From: Megaustenia siamemsis
Lineage: Eukaryota; Mollusca; Gastropoda; Stylommatophora; Ariophantidae
Reading direction: 5' to 3'
Assembly: GCA_032433765.1 (NCBI GenBank)
Contig: JAVIAB010000049.1
Coordinates: 20,939,779 to 21,003,778 of the forward strand
Length of the DNA stretch: 64,000 nucleotides
The position numbers and the translations under genes are program-made. Positions 39,809 to 49,535 of this stretch are shown piece by piece. The notes below the pieces were generated by a model. It saw only the letters and a list, made by a program, of their open reading frames with translations, ran no database searches and was not told the origin of the DNA. The first letter of the stretch is position 1. Every line of letters starts with the position of its first letter.

Positions 39809-40435
39809 ACAATTATAGGCGGCAGACAACTAAACCAAGTGCAGGAGTTTAAATACCTAGGAAGTCTGGTGACAATCGACAACTCACAAATAGCAGAAAA
39901 AGAATCAAGATGCAACAAAGCTTGTCAAATCATTGGTCAGTTATCACCACTATTATCCAACAGGAAAATAATTCTGGAGCCAAAACGGGCGCTCTACAAT
40001 ACAATCTTCATTCCAACGTTGTGCTACTAATGCCAGTCCTGGACCCTAGATGCAAGAACAATAAGAAAAATAACCTCTACTGAGATGAAATGTGTTAGGC
40101 GAATGACAGGAAACAGTCTGAGAGATAAGATCAGAAATGAAGAACTGAAAAAAGCTAGGAATAGCCCCCGCCATAGAATATATAAGGAAACAACAGATAA
40201 AATGGTTTGACCACGTGACAAGGGAGAACGATGAAAACACAAGACAACGAGCCTTCAATAAACGTTCCGAGAACACCAGACTCAAGGGCCGACCACTTTA
40301 AAAGGTGGAATGACGGAATATTAGAAACACTAAGAAATCTAACCTTTGAGGCCAACGGAAGAGCAAACGATAGCAAACTATGTCTCCCTCTCGACGCTGA
40401 AAGACAAATAAGAAAGAAAAGAAGAAGATAGTCTA
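39809..40435 (+). mobile_element. LINE-D 3' fragment
   Basis: Residues GGRQLNQVQEFKYLGSLVTI, QIAEKESRCNKACQIIGQLS, FIPTLCY then stop, RTIRKITSTEMKCVRRMTGN, then decayed WFDHVTREN and LKGRPL...RWNDGILETLRN and LCLPLDAER. The same order as the 13.3-kb copy, with a nonsense codon (TAA for the usual CYQCQ). Confidence 0.88.
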
Positions 40436-40459
40436 TTTGAGTCTTTTTATAAATACAAT

Positions 40460-40965
40460 TACTCATAGAAGTAATTTTAATGCCACGAAAAATATACTAA
40501 CAACAAAACAAATATCAGCAGGGCTGAAACTATGAATGGCAAAATGTTACGCTTCTCAATATTCCTGTATGGTGCAGAAACATGGACATAGGCAAGAAAA
40601 CAGAACAGAAAATAGAAGATTTTGAAATGTGGATTTATAGAAGAGTAGGTAAACTGGATGGAAACAAAATATAACAAACGATGAAGTTTTAAAAAACTGA
40701 AAATAAAAAGAGAACTACTAAATACGATCAAGACAAGACAAATGAAATTTTTGGGGCATATTAAAAGACACAACAGCCTTCTAAAAGTAATATTGAAGGA
40801 AAAATACAAAGTAAAAGAGGCAGACCAAGACTAACATGGACGAGTAACATCAAAAGATGGACAAGTCAATCTATGTCAGCATGCACCATCAAAGCAAGAA
40901 ACAGAGTAGAATGGCGATCCATGATAGCCAACCTTCGTTGCGGAGAAGGCACACGATGAAGAAGA
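40460..40965 (+). mobile_element. LINE-C 3' fragment
   Basis: Residues KFYASQYSCMVQKHG-type, KTEQKIEDFEMWIYRRVGKL, RQMKFLGHIKRHNSLLKVIL, KRGRPRLTWTSNIKRWTSQ, and IANLRCGEGTR before TGA. Two or more frameshifts. Confidence 0.86.
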
Positions 40966-41194
40966 CTCATAGAAGAATGTTACATTGTCAAGTATTTCCG
41001 ATGTTGACTTCTTTCCTTATATGTTTATTGTTGTTCCACCGATTTATATTTTACCTCAGTGTTTCTTCCTCTTGTTTTATGTTCAAAGAACTGCTTTCTT
41101 GAACGCGCTTCAGAACTTCTCATTCGTGTAACCGCTTCTTCAAATAAATTAGGGACATTCGAAAATAAATGCGTGAGGAAAATACTTCGTACAC
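40966..41194. other. Unannotated stretch
   Basis: Nothing recognised before the ATCATCATCATCATC tail at 41198. Confidence 0.35.
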
Positions 41195-41665
41195 ATCATC
41201 ATCATCATCATCGAGTGCCGTCTCCGCATCGAAGGTTGGCTACCATGGAGCGCCATTCCACTCTGTCTCTTGCTTTGATGGTGCAGATTGTCATAGGCTG
41301 ACTTGTCCATATTTTGATGTTATTCGTCCATGTTAGTCTTGGTCTATCTATGTCTCTTTTACCTTGTATTTTCCTTTCTAGTAATACTTTTAATAGATTG
41401 TTGTGTCTTTTAACGTGCCCCACAAATTTCATTTGTCTTGTTCTAATTGTGTTTAGTAGTTCTCTTTTCATTTTTAGTTGTTTTAAAACTTCATCGTTTG
41501 TTTTCTTTTCTTTCCATCCAATTCTACCTATTCTTCTATAAATCCACATTTCAAAGGCTTTCAATTTTCTGTTCTATTTTCTTGTCTAATGTCCATGTTT
41601 CTGCACCATATAGGAATATTGAGAAGATGTAGCATTTTGCTACTCTTAGTTCTAGCAAAATGTTA
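41195..41665 (-). mobile_element. LINE-C, minus strand, open C-terminal frame
   Basis: A 118-codon frame reads FEMWIYRRIGRIGWKEKKTN, DEVLKQLKMKRELLNTIRTR, FVGHVKRHNNLLKVLLERKI, RLTWTNNIKIWTSQPMT and VANLRCGDGTR. It ends in the (GAT)n tail. This is the longest uninterrupted LINE-C frame in this orientation and it is antisense to the neighbouring copy at 40.5 kb. Confidence 0.9.
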
Positions 41666-41819
41666 CATCTTCTGTGTACTTCGCACACAGCGGAATGAAT
41701 TGTAGACTAATGCAGAAACAAGAGTAGTGAGAAAACATAAACAAATATGATCTATAACAGATAGTACACGGGGTGAATTTTTGTATGGCAACGCACTGAA
41801 GTTGAGAGAAAGCCATTTG
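41666..41819. other. Unannotated stretch
   Basis: Nothing recognised. Confidence 0.3.
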
Positions 41820-42364
41820 AAGTATTACGTTAAACATGACTAATGATTGATTACCTATTTTAAAATATTACGTTAAACATGACTAATGAATTACCACCCA
41901 TTTTAAAATATTACGTTAAACATGACTAATGAATTACCACCCATTTTAAAATATTACGTTAAACATGACTAATGAATTACCACCCATTTTAAAATATTAC
42001 GTTAAACATGACTAATGAATTACCACCCATTTTAAAATATTACGTTAAACATGACTAATGAATTACCACCCATTTTAAAATATTACGTTAAACATGACTA
42101 ATGAATTACCACCCATTTTAAAATATTACGTTAAACATGACTAATGAATTACCACCCATTTTAAAATATTACGTTAAACATGACTAATGAATTACCACCC
42201 ATTTTAAAATATTACGTTAAACATGACTAATGAATTACCACCCATTTTAAAATATTACGTTAAACATGACTAATGAATTACCACCCATTTTAAAATATTA
42301 CGTTAAACATGACTAATGAATTACCACCCATTTTAAAATATTACGTTAAACATGACTAATAAGT
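41820..42364 (+). repeat. 43-bp satellite, subfamily 1
   Basis: Twelve units of ATTACGTTAAACATGACTAA then TGAATTACCACCCATTTTAAAAT, almost identical to each other. The related subfamily 2 (TAATAAATTACC, TTTTGAAGC) lies at 43656-44610. The array ends at a SINE-1 insertion within a unit. Confidence 0.95.
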
Positions 42365-42621
42365 GGCAGCCGCGATAGCTCAGTGGTTAGTGAACTGGAC
42401 TACAAAGGACAAGGGCTCGGGTTCAATCCTGATCGACGGCTATCGGGTTGACCCAGCCCTAAATGGGGATCGAAATTTTTATGGGAAAGTAAAGCGGCAT
42501 GGCGTAATACCGACCACATTTCCCCAACAAATAATGTGATGAAGGTCTGTAAAAAATTATGGTCACTAACACCATATTCCCTATACGTCACGTAGCGTGA
42601 CAGAGCTCTTTACCTTTTGTT
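42365..42621 (+). mobile_element. SINE-1 in the 43-bp satellite, 13-bp TSD
   Basis: ATGACTAATAAGT is at 42352-42364 and 42622-42634 and is satellite sequence. The copy is diverged (B box GGGTTCAATCC, hairpin CGTCACGTAGCGTGACAG), and the stem changed to CACGTAGCGTG. Confidence 0.92.
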
Positions 42622-42694
42622 ATGACTAATAAGTTACCATCTATATTGAAGTTTGACATTAAACGTAACTAATAGATTACTATTTACATTGAAG
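42622..42694 (+). repeat. Decayed 43-bp satellite units
   Basis: AAGTTACCATCTATATTGAAG and GACATTAAACGTAACTAATAGA are satellite-like with many changes. Confidence 0.75.
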
Positions 42695-42865
42695 CAAATA
42701 CAAGGTAAAAGAGGCAGAAGCAGACCAAGAGTAACATGGACGAGTAACATCAAAAGATGGACAAGTCAGTCAATGACAACCTGCACCATCATAGAAAGAG
42801 ACGGAAAGGAATGACTCTCCATGGTATCAAACCTTCGATGCGGAGACGGCACTCAATGTTGATGA
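42695..42865 (+). mobile_element. LINE-C end fragment inside the satellite
   Basis: Residues QGKRGRSRPRVTWTSNIKRW then TSQSMTTCTI and a degraded NLRCGDGTQC before ATGTTGATGATAATA. An inverted copy of this segment is at 45505-45665. Confidence 0.85.
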
Positions 42866-43020
42866 TAATATTGAAGTATCACGTTAAATGTGACTAATAA
42901 ATTAGCACCTATTTTGAAATTTTAAATTAAACATGACTAATAAATTACCACCTATTTTGGCATTTTAAATTAAACATGACTAATAAATCACTACCATTTT
43001 TGAAGCATTACGTTAAACAT
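42866..43020 (+). repeat. 43-bp satellite units, left arm of an inverted repeat
   Basis: Three to four units with the LINE-C-side block AATTTTAAATTAAACATGAC. The same units appear reversed at 45300-45500. Confidence 0.88.
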
Positions 43021-43031
43021 TTAAAAAAATG

Positions 43032-43291
43032 GGAGCCGCGATAGCTCAGTGGTTAGTGAACTGGACTACCACGGACAAGGGGTAGGGTTCGATCCCAACC
43101 GACGGCTTCCGGGTTCACCCAGCCTTAAATGGGTACCGGATTTTTCTGGGAAAGTAAAGCAGCACGGGCGTAATACTGACCACATTACCCCAAAAATCAT
43201 GTGCTGAAGGTCTGTAAAATATTTGGTCACTAACACCATATTTCCCTATACGCCACTTGGCGTGACGGGGGTACTTTACTTTTTTTTTTAC
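43032..43291 (+). mobile_element. SINE-1 in the 43-bp satellite, 12-bp TSD
   Basis: TACGTTAAACAT is at 43009-43020 and 43292-43303. Head GGGAGCCGCGATAGCTCAG, B box GGGTTCGATCCC and hairpin all intact. Among the best-preserved copies. Confidence 0.94.
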
Positions 43292-43317
43292 TACGTTAAA
43301 CATGCCGCGGAAAGGGG

Positions 43318-43655
43318 GGGGGGGGGAAAATGGGTGCCTCAGTGGCCTAGGTGGGAAATCCACCCGACTGGACTACCGACGTTCGGACAACCCGTGTTCG
43401 ATTCCCGATGGGAGCTGTGTGAATTGTACTCGTGGTTGGAAAAAAAAAATACCCCCACGGTCGACCCAGCCGCTGACAGAAATGGGTACCAGGGTATTAC
43501 CCTGGGAAGGTGAGGAAAGTCGCCTCGCATCTGAGTTTCGATGCTTGAGACGACACTACCTAGAAATCTCCGAATATTCCTGGATAGGCGGCCGAGCACA
43601 TATGGGTGTAAACTCGCGTGCTAAGACGCCGGTTCAAGTCTCGTACTTTACCTTA
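43318..43655 (+). mobile_element. SINE-2, full length
   Basis: tRNA-like head GGTGCCTCAGTGGCCTAGG with B box TGTTCGATTCCC, then TGTGAATTGTACTCGTGGTTGG, A-run, GACCCAGCCGCTG, AAATGGGTACCAGG and the tail CGGCCGAGCACATATGGG, CTAAGACGCCGGTTCAAGTC. It follows a G-run after TGCCGCGG. CCCAGCC...AAATGGGTACC is shared with SINE-1. Confidence 0.9.
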
Positions 43656-44610
43656 CCTATTTTGAAGCATTACATTAAACATGACTAATAAATTACCACC
43701 TATTTTGAAGCATTCCGTTAAACATGACTAATAAATTACCACCTATTTTGAAGCATTCCGTTAAACATGACTAATAAATTACCACCTATTTTGAAGCATT
43801 CCGTTAAACATGACTAATAAATTACCACCTATTTTGAAGCATTACATTAAACATGACTAATAAATTACCACCTATTTTGAAGCATTCCGTTAAACATGAC
43901 TAATAAATTATTACCTATTTTGAAGCATTATGTTAAACATGACTAATAAATTACCACCTATTTTGAAGCATTACGTTAAACATGACTAATAAATTACCAC
44001 CTATTTTGAAGCATTACATTAAACATGACTAATAAATTACCACCTATTTTGAAGCATTACGTTAAACATGACTAATAAATTACCACCTATTTTGAAGCAT
44101 TCCGTTAAACATGACTAATAAATTACCACCTATTTTGAAGCATTCCGTTAAACATGACTAATAAATTACCACCTATTTTGAAGCATTACATTAAACATGA
44201 CTAATAAATTACCACCTATTTTGAAGCATTCCGTTAAACATGACTAATAAATTATTACCTATTTGAAGCATTACGTTAAACATGACTAATAAATTACCAC
44301 CTATTTTGAAGCATTACGTTAAACATGACTAATAAATTACCACCTATTTTGAAGCATTACATTAAACATGACTAATAAATTACCACCTATTTTGAAGCAT
44401 TACGTTAAACATGACTAATAAATTACCACCTATTTTGAAGCATTCCGTTAAACATGACTAATAAATTATTACCTATTTTGAAGCATTACGTTAAACATGA
44501 CTAATAAATTACCACCTATTTTGAAGCATTATGTTAAACATGACTAATAAATTACCACCTATTTTGAAGTATTACGGTAAACATGACTAATAAATTACCA
44601 CCTATTTTCG
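43656..44610 (+). repeat. 43-bp satellite, subfamily 2, with eight-unit higher-order repeat
   Basis: Twenty-two units of GCATTCCGTTAAACATGACT then AATAAATTACCACCTATTTTGAA. Marker variants (ATTCCG, ATTACA, ATTACG, ATTATG, and ATTATTACC) follow one order, repeated from about 43756 and from about 44101, with one difference and a one-base deletion. Confidence 0.92.
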
Positions 44611-44767
44611 AACAAATGTTATGTTTTTTCAACACGTGGACGAAGCCTGCAGATACACTGTTGAGTTGCGGGGTATTTTCCAAGGTAGTTGGGTGCATCC
44701 ACAAAAACGTCTCCTCGCCTTCCAGAACAACCTGAAACTGGCAGTTCATTTATAATAAAAATGTAAA
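44611..44767. other. Unannotated unique stretch at the centre of the inverted repeat
   Basis: CGTGGACGAAGCCTGCAGAT and CTCGCCTTCCAGAACAACC; no partner in the window. Confidence 0.5.
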
Positions 44768-45130
44768 GGTCAAGGTAAAGTACGAGACTTGACCCGGCGT
44801 CTTAGCACGCGAGTTTCCACCCATATGTGCTCGGCCGCCTATCCAGAAACGTTCGGATATTTCTGTATGGTGTCGCCTCAAGTATCGAAACTCAGATGCG
44901 AAGCGACATTCCTCACCTTCCCAGGGTAATACCCTGGTACCCATTTCTGCCAACGGCTGGGTCGACCGTGGGGTATTTTTTTTCTCCCAACCACGAGTAC
45001 AACTCACACTGCTCCCAGTGGGAATCGAACACGGGTTGTCCGAACGTCGGTAGTCCAGTCGGGTGGTTGAATCGAACACGGGTTGTCCGAACGTCGGTAG
45101 TCCAGTCGGGTGGTTTTCCCAACTAGGCTA
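44768..45130 (-). mobile_element. SINE-2, minus strand, with internal head duplication
   Basis: Full SINE-2 in reverse: CGAGACTTGACCCGGCGTCT, CCATATGTGCTCGGCC, CCAACGGCTGGGTCGACC. The head segment CGAACACGGGTTGTCCGAAC then GTCGGTAGTCCAGTCGGGTGG is present twice, about 50 bp apart. Confidence 0.9.
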
Positions 45131-45208
45131 CCGAGGGTGGGAATAAGCAAATAATTGCGATGCTGCTACTGAGGCCACCCCCGAGGATTGTTTAACGCAA
45201 TGCATCAA

Positions 45209-45295
45209 AATACCGGAAGCCGTCGGTTGGGATCGAACCCTACCCCTTGTCCGTGGTAGTCCAGTTCACTAACCACTGAGCTATCGCGGCTCCCA
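45209..45295 (-). mobile_element. SINE-1 head, right arm of the inverted repeat
   Basis: ACCGGAAGCCGTCGGTTGGG, GATCGAACCCTACCCC and GAGCTATCGCGGCTCCC are the head and B box; the body and hairpin are missing. The upstream TTTTTTTAAATGTTTAACG is the reversed left flank of the 43.03-kb SINE-1. Confidence 0.9.
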
Positions 45296-45510
45296 TTTTT
45301 TTAAATGTTTAACGTAATGCTTCAAAAATGGTAGTGATTTATTAGTCATGTTTAATTTAAAATGTCAAAATAGGTGGTAATTTATTAGTCATGTTTAATT
45401 TAAAATTTCAAAATAGGTGGTAATTTATTAGTCATGTTTAATTTAAAATTTCAAAATAGGTGGTAATTTATTAGTCACATTTAACGTAATGCTTCAATAT
45501 TATCATCAAC
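45296..45510 (-). repeat. 43-bp satellite units in reverse, right arm
   Basis: GTAATGCTTCAAAAATGGTA and TAATTTATTAGTCATGTTTAATTT units reverse those at 42866-43020. Confidence 0.9.
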
Positions 45511-45665
45511 ATTGAGTGCCGTCTCCGCATCGAGGGTTTGATACCATGGAGAGCCATTTCTTTCCGTCTTTCTTTGATGGTGGATGTTGTCACTGGCTGA
45601 CTTGTCCATCTTTTGATGTTTTTCGTCCATGTTAATCTTGGTCTGCCTCTGCCTAAATAAAAATG
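45505..45665 (-). mobile_element. LINE-C end fragment, inverted copy of 42695-42865
   Basis: ATTGAGTGCCGTCTCCGCAT, CTTTCCGTCTTTCTTTG and GTCTGCCTCTGCCT show the same substitutions as the left copy, for example the changes that produce GRSRPRVTW. Confidence 0.85.
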
Positions 45666-46135
45666 TAAAGGTGAAGAGCGAGACATGAATCGGCGTCTTA
45701 GGACCCTTTTCATGAACGAAGGCGCTGTGCCAAGGAGTACGGGTTCGATCCTACTTCAGGCCATATATTGTTCTTTGTTATTTTTCTGTTTTTGATTATT
45801 TATGATTTTTTTTTTTCGAGTGCTGTTAGCATACCTCTTCCTCTGAGATGATTCGTTCAACCATATATGCACGGCAGCCTATCCAGAAATGTTCGGAGAC
45901 TTCTGGGTAGTGCCGCTTCAAGCATCGAAACTCACGATGCGTGGCGGCATTCATCACCTTCTTAAAATATTATCACCTGGTACCCATTTCTGCCAGCGGC
46001 TGGGTCGACCGAGGAAGTAATTTTTTTTTCTAACCATGAATACAACTCAAACTGTTTTCAGCGCAAATCGAACACGGGTTGTCCGAACGTCAGTAGCCCA
46101 GTAGAGTGGTTGTCCTAACTAGGCTACCGAGGCGA
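45666..46135 (-). mobile_element. SINE-2, minus strand, split by SINE-3
   Basis: The tail (GAGACATGAATCGGCGTCTTAG) is at 45670-45692 and the body (CGGCAGCCTATCCAGAAATG, GCCAGCGGCTGGGTCGACC, CGAACACGGGTTGTCCGAAC) at 45862-46135. A SINE-3 occupies 45695-45858 in the opposite orientation. Confidence 0.85.
45695..45858 (+). mobile_element. SINE-3 inside SINE-2
   Basis: GAAGGCGCTGTGCCAAGGAG, TACGGGTTCGATCC, CATATATTGTTCTTTGTTA and the end GAGATGATTCGT match 2900-3066 and parts of 53.9 kb. Confidence 0.8.
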
Positions 46136-46204
46136 CCTTCCGTATGACAACAAGCAGACTGTAGAACAAACCTCCTTAATATTTCCTTAGACTTGTTTTT
46201 TTTT

Positions 46205-46260
46205 CTTTACAGTACCAAACAAATGATGAAGTTTTAAAACAACTAAAAATGAAAAGAGAA
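46205..46260 (+). mobile_element. LINE-C, part 1, split by LINE-B
   Basis: TGATGAAGTTTTAAAACAAC then TAAAAATGAAAAGAGAA encodes DEVLKQLKMKRE. The copy continues at 46859 after the insertion. Confidence 0.9.
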
Positions 46261-46858
46261 TCATCATCATCAAGTACCGGGCCTGTTGGCGTAGGTGATC
46301 ATGTCTCTCAACAATTTTTGATCTCGACAGTTATTTATCATTTCTATTGTTGACCTTCTGCCAAGCCATTCTCTTAAGCAGTCTGGTATTTTTTCTCTTT
46401 GCTTCCCTCTATCTCTTCGTCCCTCAATTTTCCCAGTTGTTACAATATATTCAAGTTGTTCTCTTCTCATTTCATGGCCAAAAAATTATGATTGTTTCTT
46501 CCTGATATTGGAAATGAGCTCCCTTTTTGCTTTGGCCTCTTTCGGAACGTTTTCATTACTCTTCTTAGCTGTCCGTGGTATTCTCAACATTCGTCTGTAA
46601 AACCACATTTCTATAGATTCCACTGCTTTTCTTGTTTGTTGTCCTATTGTCCATGATTCACCTCCAAATGTTAAGACTAACTCGACATAACATTTAAGAA
46701 CTGTTTTTCTTGTTTCTATTGTCAAAAATCGATTGTATGGTATCTTCCTCATTGTTTGGAAAACTGCTTTTAACTGAGCCATTCTGCATCTCACTTCTGT
46801 TGTACACCTTCCGTCTAAAGTTAACAAAGTTCCCAAATATTTAAATTCATTTACCTGC
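46261..46858 (-). mobile_element. LINE-B insertion in LINE-C, 598 bp, 11-bp TSD
   Basis: TGAAAAGAGAA is at 46250-46260 and 46859-46869. On the minus strand the element begins at QQVNEFKYLGTLLTLDGRCT, TEVRCRMAQLKAVFQTMRKI, ETRKTVLKCYVELVLTFGGE, IEMWFYRRMLRIPRTAKKSN, and after a frame change RREQLEYIVTTGKIEGRRDR to ITYANRPGT with a (GAT)n tail. A clean case of a 5'-truncated LINE insertion. Confidence 0.95.
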
Positions 46859-47145
46859 TGAAAAGAGAACTACTAAACACAATTAGAACAAGACAAATGC
46901 AATTTGTTTGGCATGTTAAAAGACACAACAGCCTATTAAAAGTAATATTGGAAGGGAAAATACAAAGGTAAAAGAGGCAGAGGCAGACCAAGACTAACAT
47001 GGACCAGTAAAATCAAAAGATGGACAAGTCTACCTATGAAGGCTTGCACCATGAAAAGCGAGGACAGAGCGGAATGGCGCTCCATGGTAGCCAACCTTCG
47101 ATGCGGAGACGGCACTCAATGATAATGATGATGAGAGTACCATCT
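46859..47145 (+). mobile_element. LINE-C, part 2
   Basis: KRELLNTIRTRQMQFVWHVK, RHNSLLKVILEGKIQR, RGRGRPRLTWTSKIKRWTSL and VANLRCGDGTQ then TGATAATGATGATGAGA. Frameshift at AAAGGTAAAAG. Confidence 0.9.
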
Positions 47146-47274
47146 GTTTGGGACACTGACCACGGATTGGCTGATTAAACCGGAAGTCTGTTCAACAAGA
47201 CCCATCTGATTTTAATTGTGGAAAACTAAGAATATGTGTCTGTGACTTTTATGGATGTGTCAGTAATTGTTCAA
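47146..47274. other. Unannotated stretch
   Basis: Nothing recognised. Confidence 0.3.
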
Positions 47275-47374
47275 TAGGACATAACGAAGTTGAAATGATA
47301 ACAAACTACGAATATATGGGATCTGTAGTAATTAACAATGGAGACTGTCGAAAAGAGATAACAAGATTAGCAAT
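47275..47374 (+). mobile_element. LINE-I relic, part 1
   Basis: EVEMITNYEYMGSVVINNGD and CRKEITRLA give the FKYLG..IT.DG.C..EI motif of a different LINE family from A-D. Split by LINE-A at 47375. Confidence 0.75.
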
Positions 47375-47606
47375 CATCATCATGTGCCATACCGGTTGGC
47401 GTTGGCGATCATGTCCCTCCACAATCTTCTATCTGCAGTGCATCGTATCAGTTCTGTTGTTGACTGTTTTCCATGTCATGACACCAAGCTATCCAGTATT
47501 TTCTCTCTTTGTCGTCCGCGATCTCTCTTTCCTTTTATTTTGCCAGTTGTAACCAAGTATTCCAACTTTCCTCTTCTCATGATGTGCCCGAAAAGTGTTG
47601 ATTGCT
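47375..47606 (-). mobile_element. LINE-A insertion, 232 bp, 12-bp TSD
   Basis: AAGATTAGCAAT is at 47363-47374 and 47607-47618. Minus-strand residues run from FGHIMRRGKLEYLVTTGKIK to MIANANRYGT, then the ATGATGATG tail at the left edge. It is strongly 5'-truncated. Confidence 0.95.
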
Positions 47607-47890
47607 AAGATTAGCAATAGCAACGCAAAAATCAAATGTCATGAAAAACATGTGGCACAATACTAGGAAGGAACTAACATTAAAAATACTACGGGCAAGC
47701 ATCTTCCCGATAGCAATATATGATTGTGAATAATGGACAATCTCGTCTTGCAGCAAAGAAAGAAAATTGATTCATTCTAAATAAAAATGTTCCAGAAAAA
47801 TCCTCAAGATACCTTGGATAATGAAAAAGAGCAATGAAGACATACTGAAAGATTTAAACATTGGAAAAAGCTGGTTATAAACACCATTCT
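47607..47890 (+). mobile_element. LINE-I relic, part 2
   Basis: IATQKSNVMKNMWHNTRKEL, TLKILRASIFPIAIYDCE and RKILKIPWIMKKSNEDILKD, i.e. the IYGCEAWTL-type and PW motif in the right order, with a stop at E then TAA. Confidence 0.75.
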
Positions 47891-47914
47891 ACAGAGGGAA
47901 TTAAATTGGCACTG

Positions 47915-48166
47915 GCCACAATAGAATGAGAAACCACATGTTCACCAAATTCAAAATAGCTACAACCAGCCTATGCCACTGTACACTGGACAATATGACT
48001 ACAAAACATGTTCTACAGGATTGCCCCCAGTACACAGACCTGAGAAGAGCAATGTGGTCCACACCCACCTCCCTGGAAGAGAAACTATATGGGGCAATCG
48101 ATTCGCTTAAACAGACAGCTGACTTCATTTGAGAGTCTGGAATCCTACTCTGATTGAGTCTTGATC

Positions 48167-48207
<41 letters not shown>
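47915..48207 (+). mobile_element. LINE-G 3' end (subtype G2) with (GA)n tail
   Basis: A 68-codon frame reads MTTKHVLQDCPQYTDLRRAM, WSTPTSLEEKLYGAIDSLKQ and TADFI then TGA. CHCTLDN and HVLQDCP form the C..C.H.C-like zinc motif that follows RNase H in jockey/I-like LINEs. It ends CCTACTCTGATTGAGTCTTG then ATCGCAG and (GA)n at 48170-48207. The same tail is at 57.5 kb. Confidence 0.87.
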
Positions 48208-48209
<2 letters not shown>

Positions 48210-48689
48210 TATCAAGTCTGGACCCGCTGACAAGCTATGAACCCAACCCGTATTCAAGACTTAAACATGTGTGCATGCAGCCATGACAAAGTTGAGGACA
48301 GATATCTTCTGCCCATCATCTTGTCTGGAATTCGCACATGCGCCAGCGTATACATCAATTGTCCACGAGTCACTTCTATATGACAGCACAGCATGTATAA
48401 AACACTGAATACATTTATTCTATTACGAGACTCCTATTTGAGCGAGACATGTTGCTTATATTTGCTTTAATTGTTTAGAATGTTTTTTTTTCTCCACCGA
48501 ATGGTTTCATTCAACTCACTTTTTTATCCATCGGTTTTTTACTTTCCATTGGCACGTTTTCTTCTCCGATTTCTCTCTATCCGGTTTTTTTCTCCATATC
48601 CACTCACGCTTTATCTACACTCGAATTTTTCTCTCCATTCATTCTTTCTCTCAGCCCACCATTCCCTTTTACTATATCATTCTCTCTAG
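48208..48689. other. Unannotated stretch, T-rich at the right
   Basis: No recognised feature. From 48470 it becomes pyrimidine-rich and runs into the next array. Confidence 0.4.
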
Positions 48690-49535
48690 CCACTCTTTCT
48701 CTCAACTCTCTCCAGCCACTCTTTCTCTCCACTCTCTCCAGTCACTCTTTCTCTCCACTCTCTTAAGCCACTCTTTCTCTCCACTCTCTCCAGTCACTCT
48801 TTCTCTCTACTCTCTCCAGCCGCACTTTCTCTCCACTCTCTTAAGCCACTCTTTCTCTCAACTCTCTCCAGCCACTCTTTCTCTCCACTCTCTCCAGCCA
48901 CTCTTTCTCTCCACTCTCTCCAGTCACTCTTTCTCTCCACTCTCTTAAGCCACTCTTTCTCTCCACTCTCTCCAGCCACTCTTTCTCTCTACTCTCTTAA
49001 GCCACTCTTTCTCTCCACTCTCTCCAGCCTCTCTTTCTCTCCACTCTCTTAAGCCACTCTTTCTCTCCACTCTCTCCAGCCGCACTTTCTCTCCACTCTC
49101 TTAAGCCACTCTTTCTCTCCACTCTCTCCAGCCGCACTTTCTCTCCACTCTCTTAAGCCACTCTTTCTCTCAACTCTCTCCAGCCACTCTTTCTCTCCAC
49201 TCTCTTAAGCCACTCTTTCTCTCAACTCTCTCCAGCCACTCTTTCTCTCCACTCTCTCCAGCCACTCTTTCTCTCCACTCTCTTAAGCCACTCTTTCTCT
49301 CAACTCTCTCCAGCCACTCTTTCTCTCCACTCTCTTAAGCCACTCTTTCTCTCAACTCTCTCCAGCCACTCTTTCTCTCCACTCTCTTAAGCCACTCTTT
49401 CTCTCAACTCTCTCCAGCCACTCTTTCTCTCCACTCTCTCCAGCCACTCTTTCTCTCAACTCTCTCCAGCCACTCTTTCTCTCCACTCTCTTAAGCCACT
49501 CTTTCTCTCCACTCTCTCCAGCCACTTTTGCTTCC
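48690..49535. repeat. 26-bp pyrimidine-rich minisatellite
   Basis: About 32 units of CACTCTCTCCAGCCACTCTT then TCTCTC, with CTTAAG in place of TCCAG in every second or third unit. The TCCAG and TTAAG types alternate in blocks, which suggests a two-unit (52-bp) higher-order repeat in parts. Confidence 0.92.

Noticed and set aside
41820..42364. CRISPR-like array
   Set aside because: The 43-bp units follow one another with no variable spacers.
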